Shown: piece after piece, positions 1 to 9,201 of the stretch
How the letters are laid out: each line of letters starts with the position of its first letter
Position numbering within the stretch: the first letter of the stretch is position 1
DNA from: JBAYDV01 sp041672845
Lineage (GTDB): Bacteria; Bacteroidota; Bacteroidia; Bacteroidales; UBA932
Reading direction: 5' to 3'
Length of the DNA stretch: 64,000 bases
NCBI GenBank assembly: GCA_041672845.1
Contig: JBAYYV010000005.1
Span: forward strand, 62,001 to 126,000
The notes under the pieces: model-generated
Told to the model about the DNA's origin: nothing
What the model saw: only the letters and a program-made list of their open reading frames with translations
Database searches by the model: none
Translations under genes and position numbers: made by a program

Positions 1-65
1 GATGATAATTTTATCACTATTTAATTTCTACCGATTTTTATTATTAATGTTAATAGTTAAGAAAA

Positions 66-782
66 TTATGCAAATAACTGTGCTGCAGCTAGAAGACCCA
101 TTAAATTTCCAGCCATATGAGTTATAATGGCATAAGCATTGTTGTTATATTTTTCTTGATAATAACCTGCGAAGAGTCCAAGTGTAAAAGTGAAAATAAC
201 TATTCTAATAACGAAGACAATACTTTGGCCTGACAGCAATAATATCGTATGTGCAAATCCGAACATTATAGCAGCGATTATTACAGGTAAACTCAACTTT
301 ATTTTAAAGATTTTAATATACTTATCTTTCAATGGTGATAATATATTCTGTAAAAACCCTCGGAATAGTAATTCTTCTGCTATACTAGCATAGATAAAAA
401 TAAATATAAATATCTGCCAAAAATTTGAATTATTTAAAATTTTCATCCCTTCATTTTTTCCACCACATAAAGCAGTAATACCAGCTATTACCATATTTAC
501 TACTATTGCAGTCAGGATTCCATATAAAATAGGTTTCCATATCCTTTTGAACTTGGGCCAAGAGATTATATAATGTACATCTCTTTTGAAAAGATGAATA
601 ACTAATATAGACAGTACTAACATTAAGGTATGTGTACCAAATGAAGGTGAAAAGAATTCGTTAGAAGGATTAATATAATGTCCAAAAAGAAGGGCCACAG
701 CATATATTAGTATAGTTAATAATAAGCTATTAATTAATCTAGTCATCTTTATAGCAGTAACAGATTTTTGCAATTGTTTCAT
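66..782 (-). CDS. CPBP family intramembrane metalloprotease
   Basis: A 238-residue polytopic membrane protein of the CPBP (CAAX protease and bacteriocin-processing, Abi) family. The family signature is visible: EELLFR at residues 136-141 (the EExxxR motif), FGFAHT with His178, and HMAGN with His222. These Glu and His residues are the metal-binding or catalytic ones in the family. About six to eight hydrophobic segments surround them. The gene stands alone at the window edge and is divergent from nothing visible. The substrate cannot be told from sequence, since CPBP proteins range from prenyl-protein proteases to bacteriocin self-immunity and scaffold roles. Two more CPBP genes occur in this window, at 2508 and 50851. 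Confidence 0.85.
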   Translation of the reverse strand: MKQLQKSVTAIKMTRLINSLLLTILIYAVALLFGHYINPSNEFFSPSFGTHTLMLVLSILVIHLFKRDVHYIISWPKFKRIWKPILYGILTAIVVNMVIAGITALCGGKNEGMKILNNSNFWQIFIFIFIYASIAEELLFRGFLQNILSPLKDKYIKIFKIKLSLPVIIAAIMFGFAHTILLLSGQSIVFVIRIVIFTFTLGLFAGYYQEKYNNNAYAIITHMAGNLMGLLAAAQLFA

Positions 783-879
783 AAAATACAGTTTTTCTAA
801 ATAAAAGTTTTAATGCTAAAAGATTATTAAATAATTAATAGAATAAAATTACCATTTTTCATATATTTAATAAACTATT

Positions 880-1425
880 CTATTTTTTCACATATTCCAT
901 TTCTACTATCCCATTATATATCTGAGTAGAAGCTAATTTTAGTTTCATTTTACTAAATTTATTTTGTTTAGAAAATAATGGGATCCCTTCTCCTAAGGTT
1001 TTTGGGACCATAGTAATACGAAATTCATCTACCAAATTATGATTTATAAATTGATCAACTGTAGCAGAACCTCCACAAAGCCATATAGAAAGTCCTTCTT
1101 TCTTTTTTAATCTATTTACTAAAGATTCTATATCTTCATTAATAATAGAGACTCCTTCGAATTTAGCTTTTTCATTTAAATGATTATAAGTAAGAACAAA
1201 AATTTCTTTTCCATAAAAAGGCCATTCATTAGGAAATAATTCTGTAACTATCTGATGATATGTATGATATCCCATTATTATAGTATCTATTTTTTTAATA
1301 AAATAGGGATATGAACCTTTTATAATAGTTTCTATAGAATCTCCATCTAACCAATCTATTCTACCATTTTTATCAGCTATAAAGCCATCCACACTCATAG
1401 ATATGTATAATATTACTTTACGCAT
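880..1425 (-). CDS. Dihydrofolate reductase family protein (RibD C-terminal-like)
   Basis: A 181-residue cytoplasmic protein that begins with the typical strand of this family (MSVDGFIADKNG) and has the WLCGGSATVDQF segment. That segment corresponds to the NADPH-binding GG motif of RibD-C/YyaP/YwjB-type reductases. It resembles DHFR in fold, but these short proteins are usually not the cell's folate reductase and their substrate is unknown. It is a single gene, with a free spacer of about 170 bp between it and the divergently transcribed menA. The fold call is secure; any physiological role is not. Confidence 0.8.
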   Translation of the reverse strand: MRKVILYISMSVDGFIADKNGRIDWLDGDSIETIIKGSYPYFIKKIDTIIMGYHTYHQIVTELFPNEWPFYGKEIFVLTYNHLNEKAKFEGVSIINEDIESLVNRLKKKEGLSIWLCGGSATVDQFINHNLVDEFRITMVPKTLGEGIPLFSKQNKFSKMKLKLASTQIYNGIVEMEYVKK

Positions 1426-1543
1426 AATTATTAATTTTCTAGATATTATGATTATATCAATCTACTAATATACGAAATTATTACTAAAGGATATACTCAT
1501 CCCTTTGGCTATTTATTTTTCTATTATTTTTAAATTATGAAAA

Positions 1544-1574
1544 TTTGGTAAGAGTACTTAAATATATAACTTTG
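1544..1574 (+). promoter_or_regulatory. Bacteroidetes-type promoter for menA
   Basis: TTTG at 1544-1547 and TAACTTTG at 1567-1574 are separated by 19 nt. This matches the -33 TTTG and -7 TAnnTTTG boxes of the Bacteroidetes primary sigma factor. The inferred transcription start is about 15 nt upstream of the menA ATG at 1595, giving a very short leader. Confidence 0.7.
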
Positions 1575-1594
1575 GGATATTAAAACTAAACTAG

Positions 1595-2515
1595 ATGTCT
1601 AATAACGCCAACCATACTTTTAAAGATTTTATCTTAGCTGTAAGACCATGGTCTTTTCCTGCTTCATCTATGACGGCAGTAGTTACCTTTTCTTATATAT
1701 TTTATATTTATAAAACGAATACACAATATCAAGATATAAATTGGATTTATGGCTTATTAGCCATAATTGGGGCAGTATTATCTCAGGCTGCGGGGAATTT
1801 AATAAGCGATTATTTTGATTTTAAAAAAGGTGTTGATATAAAAGAAACTCATGGAACCAACAGAATGCTTATTGATGGAATATTTAAACCAAAATCTTTT
1901 CTTAGAGCAGGCTTTATTTTACTATTTATTATCTCGTTAATAGGGATTTATTTAGTACTAAATACAGGGATAGAATTACTTTGGATAGGTCTGATTGGCA
2001 TATTTTGCGCTATTTTCTATTATTGGTTTAAATATCATGCACTAGGTGATTTTACTATTTTTATAATTTACGGACCTATCATAGCTTTGGGAACTGCATT
2101 CGTTATGACCGGATACATCGATTTAAATGCATTGTATATCTCTTTACCTATTGCATTCTTAGTAGTAAACATATTACATGCTAATAATACTCATGACATT
2201 TCTAATGATAAAAGAGCTAAAATTAAAACTGTTCCTATACTTTTAGGATTCAAAATATCTCAAAATCTGTATTTGATTAATGATATACTAGCTTATGTTT
2301 TAACTACTATTCTGATAATTACTAAGATACTTCCTATATGGTCTCTTTTAATATTAATAACTTTATTTATTGCAGTTAAAAACATTAAGACTATGTTTAA
2401 AGCCACAGAAAAAAATGAAGATATACTTGAAGGCTTAGATGGAGCATCTGCTAAACTGGTTTTATTATTTGATTTCGTACTTGTAGTATCTCTTATAATA
2501 GCAGCATATGTGTAA
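1595..2515 (+). CDS. menA: 1,4-dihydroxy-2-naphthoate prenyltransferase (UbiA family)
   Basis: A 306-residue membrane protein of the UbiA superfamily with about eight to nine hydrophobic helices. The first Asp-rich motif is NLISDYFDFKKGVD and the second is NNTHDISNDKRA followed by KTVPILLG. They bind the Mg-diphosphate of the prenyl donor. The combination is typical of MenA, which attaches the isoprenoid chain to DHNA to make demethylmenaquinone at the inner membrane. That fits an anaerobe with fumarate respiration (an aspartase is encoded at 62130). The stop codon overlaps the start of the next CPBP gene by 8 nt, so the two are probably co-translated. A heme or other UbiA substrate is less likely but not excluded. 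Confidence 0.87.
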   Translation: MSNNANHTFKDFILAVRPWSFPASSMTAVVTFSYIFYIYKTNTQYQDINWIYGLLAIIGAVLSQAAGNLISDYFDFKKGVDIKETHGTNRMLIDGIFKPKSFLRAGFILLFIISLIGIYLVLNTGIELLWIGLIGIFCAIFYYWFKYHALGDFTIFIIYGPIIALGTAFVMTGYIDLNALYISLPIAFLVVNILHANNTHDISNDKRAKIKTVPILLGFKISQNLYLINDILAYVLTTILIITKILPIWSLLILITLFIAVKNIKTMFKATEKNEDILEGLDGASAKLVLLFDFVLVVSLIIAAYV

Positions 2516-3137
2516 AAAAATAGAATTAAAATATATTATCGGAATTATAATAGCCACCGTACTTTGGTTTTTTATGTTCTCTAAATGGACTTCATATCTT
2601 ATTAATTTTTGGGTAACCATGCCCATAGCTGCAGTAATTCTTATTTCATTTAGTATTTATTTGAATAAAAAATTAAAATTTGATCTAAAAATAAATTATA
2701 AAGATGTAATAGTAGGTTTAGGTTCAGCTATCTTATTATGGTTCATTTTTCTAGCTGGAGATTATTTTTCTAACATTCTATTCTCCTTTGAAGAATCACA
2801 AGTTTCTTCCATATATGGAATGAGAATGGGACATGATAGTTTTATATTAACCCTACTTCTACTTTTTATTATAGGTCCTGCTGAAGAAATATTCTGGAGA
2901 GGAACCATACAAAAACATCTAATGAAAAAGATCAATCCATGGGCCGGAGTAATTATTACTACAATAATTTATTCTTTAGTTCATTTATGGTCTTTCAATT
3001 TTATGCTAATTATGGCCGCTTTAGTATGTGGACTTTTCTGGGGCATCTTATTCATGTATTACAAAAAACTGCCTGCACTAATTATTTCACATGCACTCTG
3101 GGATGTAGCAGTATTCATCTGGTTTCCTATTCTGTAA
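2508..3137 (+). CDS. CPBP family intramembrane metalloprotease
   Basis: A 209-residue membrane protein of the CPBP/Abi family. It has the EEIFWR motif at residues 126-131, His159 in SLVHLWS and His195 in ISHALWD. It begins inside the 3' end of menA (8-nt overlap), so it is expressed with the menaquinone prenyltransferase. The coupling is seen in the sequence, but a functional link to prenyl chemistry is only inference. The protein is at the short end for the family, yet all three motifs are intact. Confidence 0.83.
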   Translation: MCKKIELKYIIGIIIATVLWFFMFSKWTSYLINFWVTMPIAAVILISFSIYLNKKLKFDLKINYKDVIVGLGSAILLWFIFLAGDYFSNILFSFEESQVSSIYGMRMGHDSFILTLLLLFIIGPAEEIFWRGTIQKHLMKKINPWAGVIITTIIYSLVHLWSFNFMLIMAALVCGLFWGILFMYYKKLPALIISHALWDVAVFIWFPIL

Positions 3138-3173
3138 TAATATATCCGTAAGTTTCTTTTTTATCTACTAATT

Positions 3174-3743
3174 TTACTTAAGCTGATCTTGCGGAATAAA
3201 CATATCATCAGTAATAATTTTTACTTTATCAGTGCCTTTCCATTTATTTTGGTATTTGTCCATTATATCACCTATAAAATTAGTTTTATTAAGTGAAGTA
3301 GTGATTTTATCTATGGTATATTGTGAAGTGACAGAAGATTTTTCACTTAATACAAAATTTTTTATTCTTTGAAAATCTTTATCTTTTGCAATGATAGGTT
3401 CTAAAGTAGCATCATATTTCCAAGCGCCCATGAATACATTGACTAATACAATATATGTTTTACCTGCTTTTAAATTACATTTTACAAAACTTTTAGATTC
3501 ATTAGATATCCAGAAAAGATGTTCTCCCGCAGGATATTCAAAACACATATAATTTTTACCTTTAGCCCTTCCGATAAATTCTGAATTGTGAAAATATTCG
3601 AAAGAATTTTCTCTTCCCCATTTAGTAATCCTTACGAAATATACTGCTGCATTTCCTTCGGCTGGAGCAGTAAATCCTTGAGAAAAAACTATCGTGGGCA
3701 ATACTATTAAAATAAGTCCTAATAATAATTTAATTTGTTTCAT
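3174..3743 (-). CDS. DUF2846-like secreted protein
   Basis: A 189-residue protein with a cleavable signal peptide (hydrophobic stretch to about residue 21, ending FSQG). The body carries the DUF2846 pattern: an AAVYFVR strand near the mature start, an 'increase of gravity' style segment with YPAGEHLFW, and GKTYIVLVN. The family is periplasmic or surface associated and has no established biochemical activity. The gene shares its strand with the following sulfatase-family gene and lies 37 nt upstream of nothing else. Convergent with the upstream CPBP gene. Confidence 0.7.
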   Translation of the reverse strand: MKQIKLLLGLILIVLPTIVFSQGFTAPAEGNAAVYFVRITKWGRENSFEYFHNSEFIGRAKGKNYMCFEYPAGEHLFWISNESKSFVKCNLKAGKTYIVLVNVFMGAWKYDATLEPIIAKDKDFQRIKNFVLSEKSSVTSQYTIDKITTSLNKTNFIGDIMDKYQNKWKGTDKVKIITDDMFIPQDQLK

Positions 3744-3780
3744 AATTTCTTATTTAAAATATCAAATTAGGAAAAAATAT

Positions 3781-5793
3781 CTATTTCTGTAAATTTTTAA
3801 ATCCGTTATTATGGTACAAATAAGATGCAGTTTGATAAGCAGAAATAGCTTGATTTTCAAGTGTAATATTATCTGGCATCTTATTAAGTTCATTAGTTGA
3901 GCTATGCCATAGATAAGTATTTGCTTCTTGATGATCAGTTAACACTATGACGGTATCTTTTTTTACTAAACCTAATTTACGATAATTCCCCACGAATGCT
4001 CTTTCATCTGAAGACTGCATTTTCATAACATCTCGACCATAAAAATTACTTGTGTAAGACCAGTTTAATAATCCAAATAATGTAGGGAATATATCTACTT
4101 GAGAACAAAGTTTATCTATTTTTTGATTAGGAATATTGGCGACAGCCTCTAAATTTATTATCATCGCAGGAATATGATAATTTTTTATATCTAAAGTCCA
4201 ACGTCCAGCACTGCTAGCGCAATGATCTGCTACAATGACAAATATGGTATTTTTATACCATGGTTTTTTACTTGCTTCTTGGAAAAATTTGCGAAAAGCA
4301 TAATCTGTATATTTTATTCCTCCTTCACGGCCTGTTCCTGATGGAATATCGATAGTATTATCTGGATAAGTATATGGACGGTGATTAGAAGTAGTCATAA
4401 CAAAATCAAAAATTCTCTGATTAGAATCATAAGCTATGTCTGTTTCTTTAAGAATCTTATTAAATAAATCTTCGTCACAAATACCCCATGCATTCTCAAA
4501 TGTAGTTTCATCATCACTAATAATCGTACGTTTAGTAGAAATTTTCTTATCTATCAGATAACGTTTTCCTCTATCTACTATATTAAATCCATTGCCACCA
4601 AAATATGTATTCATGTTATCAAAGTAGCCATCACCCCCATAGAAGAATGTGGGTGTATAACCTTTTTCTTTAAAAATTTGACCTATAGTATAAAGACCTT
4701 GATTATTCTGTCTTTTGACAATACTACGGCCCGGAGTCGGTGGTACAGATAGTGTAAGAGCTTCCATAGCACGGACAGTACGAGTTCCATTTGCATAAAG
4801 ATTTGTGAAAAAGAAACTGTTATTTGCTAAAGAATCAAGAGTATGTGCATTATCATCTTTAGCCCCGAATGTCTTTAAAAATGAGCCGCTTAGACTTTCT
4901 ACACAGAAACATATAATGTTAGGATAAATAATTTCTTGCTGATGGGTTGTAACATTCTGATCTCCATTTATATTATTAATACTTCGACGTATTGACTTTG
5001 AATCAGAAGTAAAAACTCCATCGTCTTTATATTCAGCTCTGACAGTTTTAAAATTTTCAGTTATATCGCGTATTTTATAAAAATCTGTATATTTTAATTC
5101 GTTGTTTCTGAAAGCAGAAAAGAAACTATAAATACCTGCTTTGGATAATTCATTATTATCGCGATTTGTAGACCATTCTGCTTGTTCATTTCTTATAAAA
5201 AAAGAAAAGAAAAAAACGACCACTAAAATACCTCCAAGTTTGACTAATTTTTCCTTGTGAGTAATAGTATTATTAAAAGTATTTTTAAATATATTTAATT
5301 TATAATACAAGAAATAAAATACAGCTAATATTAGAGACATACCTCCAAATAATGCTGGTAATGGGTATGATTCATTTATATTCTTTACTACTTCGTATGT
5401 ATAAATTAAATAATCTACAGCTATAAAATTAAATCTTCTTTCAAATTCTAACCAAAATTCTATTTCTGCTAGAAATGAGAAAAGTATTATTAATAATGCA
5501 AAGAAGAGACCTATATAGGTTAAAGTCTTATCCACTCTGGATCCTACATATTTATTAGGACATATAGCTAGATAAATAGCATACGGTAAAGAAAAAAATG
5601 AGACAACACCTATATCGAAAAATGCACCTACTATAAATGTTTTTAATATCGCTAACAATGCTATGTCAGCTCCATGTAAAACAATTATAAAGAACACTAA
5701 TCTTATAACAAAAGAGATTAACAGGAATGTTATAATAAATGCAGTAAGAAGATGGTATCTTCTTTTAATGACTGTGGAATTTAAATACGGCAT
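3781..5793 (-). CDS. LTA synthase/phosphoethanolamine transferase-type membrane sulfatase-fold protein
   Basis: A 670-residue protein with about five N-terminal membrane helices (roughly residues 10-190) and a large extracytoplasmic alkaline-phosphatase/sulfatase-fold domain. Metal and nucleophile motifs are visible: FCVESLSGSF, the candidate catalytic Thr in NGTRTVRAMEAL, YGGDGYFDNMN, SNHRPYTYP and VIVADHCAS. This is the architecture of LtaS and of Gram-negative relatives that move phosphoglycerol or phosphoethanolamine onto glycans or lipid A. Which group is transferred cannot be read from the sequence. Length and motif order are normal for Bacteroidetes members. Confidence 0.85.
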   Translation of the reverse strand: MPYLNSTVIKRRYHLLTAFIITFLLISFVIRLVFFIIVLHGADIALLAILKTFIVGAFFDIGVVSFFSLPYAIYLAICPNKYVGSRVDKTLTYIGLFFALLIILFSFLAEIEFWLEFERRFNFIAVDYLIYTYEVVKNINESYPLPALFGGMSLILAVFYFLYYKLNIFKNTFNNTITHKEKLVKLGGILVVVFFFSFFIRNEQAEWSTNRDNNELSKAGIYSFFSAFRNNELKYTDFYKIRDITENFKTVRAEYKDDGVFTSDSKSIRRSINNINGDQNVTTHQQEIIYPNIICFCVESLSGSFLKTFGAKDDNAHTLDSLANNSFFFTNLYANGTRTVRAMEALTLSVPPTPGRSIVKRQNNQGLYTIGQIFKEKGYTPTFFYGGDGYFDNMNTYFGGNGFNIVDRGKRYLIDKKISTKRTIISDDETTFENAWGICDEDLFNKILKETDIAYDSNQRIFDFVMTTSNHRPYTYPDNTIDIPSGTGREGGIKYTDYAFRKFFQEASKKPWYKNTIFVIVADHCASSAGRWTLDIKNYHIPAMIINLEAVANIPNQKIDKLCSQVDIFPTLFGLLNWSYTSNFYGRDVMKMQSSDERAFVGNYRKLGLVKKDTVIVLTDHQEANTYLWHSSTNELNKMPDNITLENQAISAYQTASYLYHNNGFKNLQK

Positions 5794-5962
5794 AATCTAT
5801 AAATGTTAAATTTAGTATGGCATTATCGATAATTACATAATTTGTTAAGCAACACGCAATTTAGATAATTAATAAATTAAAAAAAAGTAACCATTAAAGA
5901 AATCTAATAATCACTTTCTTAATATGGATGTTTTTTTAATAACTTTGAATAAAAGTAAAAAA

Positions 5963-6370
5963 ATGAATATACAACAAATCGGGACTATAAAAACTCCTTA
6001 TAAAAAATTAAGTGACTGTCCAAATAATATTTCTAACGATGGTCCTATGTGTGAAATCGTAGTAGATTCAGCCTATGAAAAAGCCCTTCTTGGTGTCGAT
6101 AATCTTAATAAAATATTGATTTTATATTGGTTAGGTTCAGATAATCATAAAATCATATTACAAGGTCATGGACATGGTGATCAAACTCAATTAAGAGGAA
6201 TTTTTACTCTTAGAGGAACTCAGAGACCTAATCCTATAGGTGTAGCTGTATTAAAAATCGAAAAAGTCGAAGGTAATTCTGTTTTCGTTAAAGGTCTTGA
6301 CTGTTTAGATGGCACTATTTTATTAGATATCAAGCCAGCTATTTATCAAGAATTATGCGAAAGCAAATAA
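5963..6370 (+). CDS. trmO: tRNA (N6-threonylcarbamoyladenosine(37)-N6)-methyltransferase TrmO
   Basis: A 135-residue TrmO (TsaA/YaeB) protein that methylates t6A37 in tRNA-Thr using SAM. Recognisable segments are IGTIKTPY at the start, QLRGIFTLRGTQRPNPIG (the conserved SAM-pocket region) and LDCLDGTILLDIKPAI. The ATG at 5963 is chosen because homologues begin just before IGTI. An in-frame ATG at 5924 would add 13 residues with no family similarity. The protein holds only the N-terminal catalytic domain, the short form common in bacteria other than enterics. Confidence 0.85.
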   Translation: MNIQQIGTIKTPYKKLSDCPNNISNDGPMCEIVVDSAYEKALLGVDNLNKILILYWLGSDNHKIILQGHGHGDQTQLRGIFTLRGTQRPNPIGVAVLKIEKVEGNSVFVKGLDCLDGTILLDIKPAIYQELCESK

Positions 6371-6385
6371 TAAGAAAGATTATGT

Positions 6386-6424
6386 CTTTTAATAGTATTG
6401 GCGAAAGCCTCATTAAAAGTTTTC
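6386..6424 (+). terminator. Hairpin terminator after trmO
   Basis: CTTTTAAT at 6386-6393 pairs with ATTAAAAG at 6412-6419. Inside lies a second stem, GGC-GAAA-GCC, closed by a GNRA tetraloop, and a short T-run follows. It sits 15 nt after the trmO stop codon. Confidence 0.6.
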
Positions 6425-6474
6425 TGCATATAATTAAGTATGTCCCTTAAACAAATTAAATCACTTTTTGTAAC

Positions 6475-6482
6475 TACCTTTG
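6475..6482 (+). promoter_or_regulatory. -7 box for the RNA helicase gene
   Basis: TACCTTTG fits the Bacteroidetes TAnnTTTG -7 element. No well-spaced TTTG -33 box is seen. It overlaps a TTG codon at 6480 that opens the same frame, so that TTG cannot be the start and the ATG at 6507 is preferred. Confidence 0.5.
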
Positions 6483-6506
6483 TTTTTTGAAACCATTAAT
6501 ATTATT

Positions 6507-7844
6507 ATGATTAAGAATACAAAAGATATATTAGAAAAGTTTGGAATCGAATCCTTAAATAAAATGCAGAGTGATGCTTTGAAGACTATTTTAAGTACAC
6601 GAGATGTGTTATTACTTTCTCCTACCGGAACTGGTAAAACCTTAGGTTTTTTATTACCATTATTGAATTTTGTAGATGAAGAAATAGACGAAGTTCAAGT
6701 CTTAATTTTAGTTCCTAGTCGTGAGCTTGCACAGCAAATTCACCAAGTTTTTAGAAAGATGGGGACTGGCCTTAAAGTCAATGCAGTTTATGGAGGTCGT
6801 TCAGGTTATGAAGATAGAAAAGATTTAAAACGTATTCCTTCTGTTTTAATAGGTACACCTGGCAGAGTGGCTGATTTATTAAATAAAGAAAAATTCTCTA
6901 CTGTTTTTATTAATACCTTAATACTTGATGAATTTGATAAATCTTTAGAAGTAGGTTTTGAAAATGAGATGAAAGATATCATTTCTTGTATTCCTAATAT
7001 AAAAAGACATATATTAACTTCTGCTACACAGGCTGTAGAAATTCCTGAATTTGTAGGTATTACTAATCCTAAAGTTCTGGATTATTCTGATGATAAAATT
7101 GAAAAATTACAAATTAAAGGACTGAATTATACTGATGAAGATGATGATATACTATTATTAGCTTTCCTTCATGCTATGGGTAATAACCCTGGTATTATAT
7201 TTTGTAATTTTAAAAATACTATCCAAGATGTTAGTGATCTTCTCGATGAGAATAATATCAAACATGGTTGTTTTTATGGTGGTATGGAACAGCTTGATCG
7301 TGAAAGGACTTTAGTAAAATTTAGGAATGGAACTTTGCACACTATTATCTCTACAGATTTAGCTGCTAGGGGTCTAGATATTCCTGACTTAAGTTACATT
7401 TTACATTATCAAATGCCTCAGCAAGAAAAAGAATTTATCCATAGAAATGGTCGTACAGCTAGGATGAATGCCGAAGGTACTGCTTATGTTATGTATGACA
7501 ATTATAACAAGAGAGATTATTTGAGTGATGATATAGAAGAAATGAAGATAGCGGATTTTAAAACCATTGCCGACAGGCAGGATAAAAATATTGCTGACAA
7601 AACCGGTTTTGAAAAAGCTACTCTATTTATAGGGGGTGGAAGGAGAAATAAGATTTCCAAAGGTGATATTGCTGGTTTTGTTTCTAAAATAGGTGGATTA
7701 TCTTTTAAAGAAATAGGTATGATAGAATTATCTGCTGAGTGTTCTTTCGTCGCTGTGCCTGCTAATAAAATAGAATCTTTGATTGAAAAGCTTAATAATA
7801 AAAAACTTAAGACTAAAAAAGTATTAGCTCACTGGTTAAGATAA
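6507..7844 (+). CDS. DEAD-box RNA helicase with DbpA-type RNA-binding domain
   Basis: A 445-residue DEAD-box helicase. In order it shows the Q-motif region (LNKMQSDALKTI), Walker A SPTGTGKT, PSRELAQQI, TPGRVADLL, motif II as DEFD in LILDEFDKS (not DEAD), motif III TSATQ, and the C-terminal domain with DLAARGLDIPD and HRNGRTARM. The last 75 residues, from ATLFIGGGRRNKISKGD to LAHWLR, form the DbpA RNA-binding domain, which in E. coli DbpA targets 23S rRNA hairpin 92. A role in large-subunit assembly is therefore likely. The start at 6507 is supported by the -7 box that covers the upstream TTG. Confidence 0.9.
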   Translation: MIKNTKDILEKFGIESLNKMQSDALKTILSTRDVLLLSPTGTGKTLGFLLPLLNFVDEEIDEVQVLILVPSRELAQQIHQVFRKMGTGLKVNAVYGGRSGYEDRKDLKRIPSVLIGTPGRVADLLNKEKFSTVFINTLILDEFDKSLEVGFENEMKDIISCIPNIKRHILTSATQAVEIPEFVGITNPKVLDYSDDKIEKLQIKGLNYTDEDDDILLLAFLHAMGNNPGIIFCNFKNTIQDVSDLLDENNIKHGCFYGGMEQLDRERTLVKFRNGTLHTIISTDLAARGLDIPDLSYILHYQMPQQEKEFIHRNGRTARMNAEGTAYVMYDNYNKRDYLSDDIEEMKIADFKTIADRQDKNIADKTGFEKATLFIGGGRRNKISKGDIAGFVSKIGGLSFKEIGMIELSAECSFVAVPANKIESLIEKLNNKKLKTKKVLAHWLR

Positions 7845-7994
7845 TTCACTAACTAAGATAATATCTTATTTATATCGCTCTGATTTATATTGCTCTGATT
7901 TATTATAGATATATTCTGTTAGTTATATTTTTATCCATTTAATAAATATTATTTTGGATTTTATAAATATTATTTAGAAAAAATCTTAAATTAT

Positions 7995-8037
7995 AAAAAG
8001 ATGTATATCAAAATCAATTTTTGATATACATCTTTTT
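7995..8037. terminator. Bidirectional terminator between helicase and dfx
   Basis: A perfect 19-bp inverted repeat, with arms at 7995-8013 and 8019-8037 and a 5-nt loop. It begins with five A and ends with five T, so it can stop transcription in both directions. It lies between two convergent genes. Confidence 0.9.
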
Positions 8038-8063
8038 CATTCACAAAAAACTAAAGTGATTTA

Positions 8064-8447
8064 TTATACTAGTGCTTTCCAGAGTTTGTGTATATTACAA
8101 TATTCGTAAGCAGCTGTTACTTTTTCACCTTCTGCTAATCTAAATTTCGCAATAGGTTCATCTCCAGGATGAAAATAATGAAATTGTCCACCTTTTTCTG
8201 TTTCGAGATAAATCCATTGAATATAATGTTTTTCCTCCATTGGATGAAGAGTAGATCCTACTGTTACTGTAACATCGTTTCCTATAATATTAATAATAGG
8301 TACATGTTTCTCATTAGTAGAGTCAGCCATTTGTGGTTTTAATAACGCCATCACATCACCACAACACACTACAGATATCCCGGAATCATACATTTTAGTA
8401 ATAATATTACCACAATGTTCACAACGATAAAATTTAGTATTTTTCAT
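8064..8447 (-). CDS. dfx: Desulfoferrodoxin (class I superoxide reductase)
   Basis: A 127-residue two-iron superoxide reductase, which reduces superoxide to peroxide without making oxygen, a hallmark of anaerobes. The N-terminal desulforedoxin site has Cys9, Cys12, Cys28 and Cys29 (CEHCG and VVCCG). The catalytic Fe(His)4Cys site is complete: His48 in EKHVP (with the Glu46-Lys47 pair that moves protons), His68, His74, Cys117 and His120 in CNIHKLW. It is the last gene after perR and ahpC on the same strand, 24 nt from ahpC. The peroxide it makes is presumably removed by that peroxiredoxin. Confidence 0.95.
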   Translation of the reverse strand: MKNTKFYRCEHCGNIITKMYDSGISVVCCGDVMALLKPQMADSTNEKHVPIINIIGNDVTVTVGSTLHPMEEKHYIQWIYLETEKGGQFHYFHPGDEPIAKFRLAEGEKVTAAYEYCNIHKLWKALV

Positions 8448-8471
8448 TTTGTTTATAATTTAAATTATTAA

Positions 8472-9182
8472 TTAACCTACAATTTCTTCAATAGTAATAT
8501 AATCACCTACTCTACCAGTCATTTTTTCAGCATCTGTTTTTACTGGTAATGTACGTTTCCCTGGTTCCCAGCCTGCAGGACAAACTACTCCTTCTTTAGT
8601 AGCAAATTGCCAAGCTTTAACTTGACGAAGAAATTCCTTAACATTACGTCCTACTGCAGGAGCTTGAACTTCTTGAGCTACACATACACCATCTGGATTG
8701 AATAAAAAACGTCCTCTAAGTGCTTGTCCTTCTTCAGGAAGATATATTCCAAAATCTTTACTTACTTGATGAGTACTATCTGATCCCATCATTAATTTTA
8801 AACCTTTAAGAATAGGCTCTGTTTCTGCAAATCTTTTGTGTGAGAATTTCGAATCTACTGATACAGCTAAAATTTCTGTATTAAGAGCTTGGAATTCGTC
8901 ATATTTAGCATTCATTGCTGCTATTTCTGTGGGACATACAAATGTAAAATCTGCTGGATAGAAACATACTACTAACCATTTTCCTTTATAATCTTCACTT
9001 GATACTTCTGTAAAGTGACCTGTTTTTGCATTGTATGCACCCATTTTGAATGCAGGCAATGTTCGTGTAACTAGACTTGAACTCATTTCTTTATTGTTAA
9101 GATTGTTATTATTTTCTTGATTTGTGGTTTTTTCCACTTTTACTTCCACTTCGCGTGGTTTAATTTCTTTTTCACAGCTCAT
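8472..9182 (-). CDS. ahpC: Peroxiredoxin AhpC
   Basis: A typical two-Cys peroxiredoxin. The peroxidatic Cys is in DFTFVCPTE and the resolving Cys in VVCPAGWEPG, with the C-terminal helix intact. It detoxifies hydrogen peroxide and organic peroxides. The start is uncertain. The ATG at 9182 gives 236 residues with an N-terminal tail of about 32 residues rich in Glu, Lys and Asn. An ATG at 9086 would give 204 residues, close to the family norm, starting MSSSLV. I prefer 9182 because it follows the perR stop by about 20 nt. A longer frame from 9224 would overlap perR. No AhpF is present in the window. Confidence 0.9.
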   Translation of the reverse strand: MSCEKEIKPREVEVKVEKTTNQENNNNLNNKEMSSSLVTRTLPAFKMGAYNAKTGHFTEVSSEDYKGKWLVVCFYPADFTFVCPTEIAAMNAKYDEFQALNTEILAVSVDSKFSHKRFAETEPILKGLKLMMGSDSTHQVSKDFGIYLPEEGQALRGRFLFNPDGVCVAQEVQAPAVGRNVKEFLRQVKAWQFATKEGVVCPAGWEPGKRTLPVKTDAEKMTGRVGDYITIEEIVG

Positions 9183-9201
9183 AATTTTATTTTTTATATT
9201 A

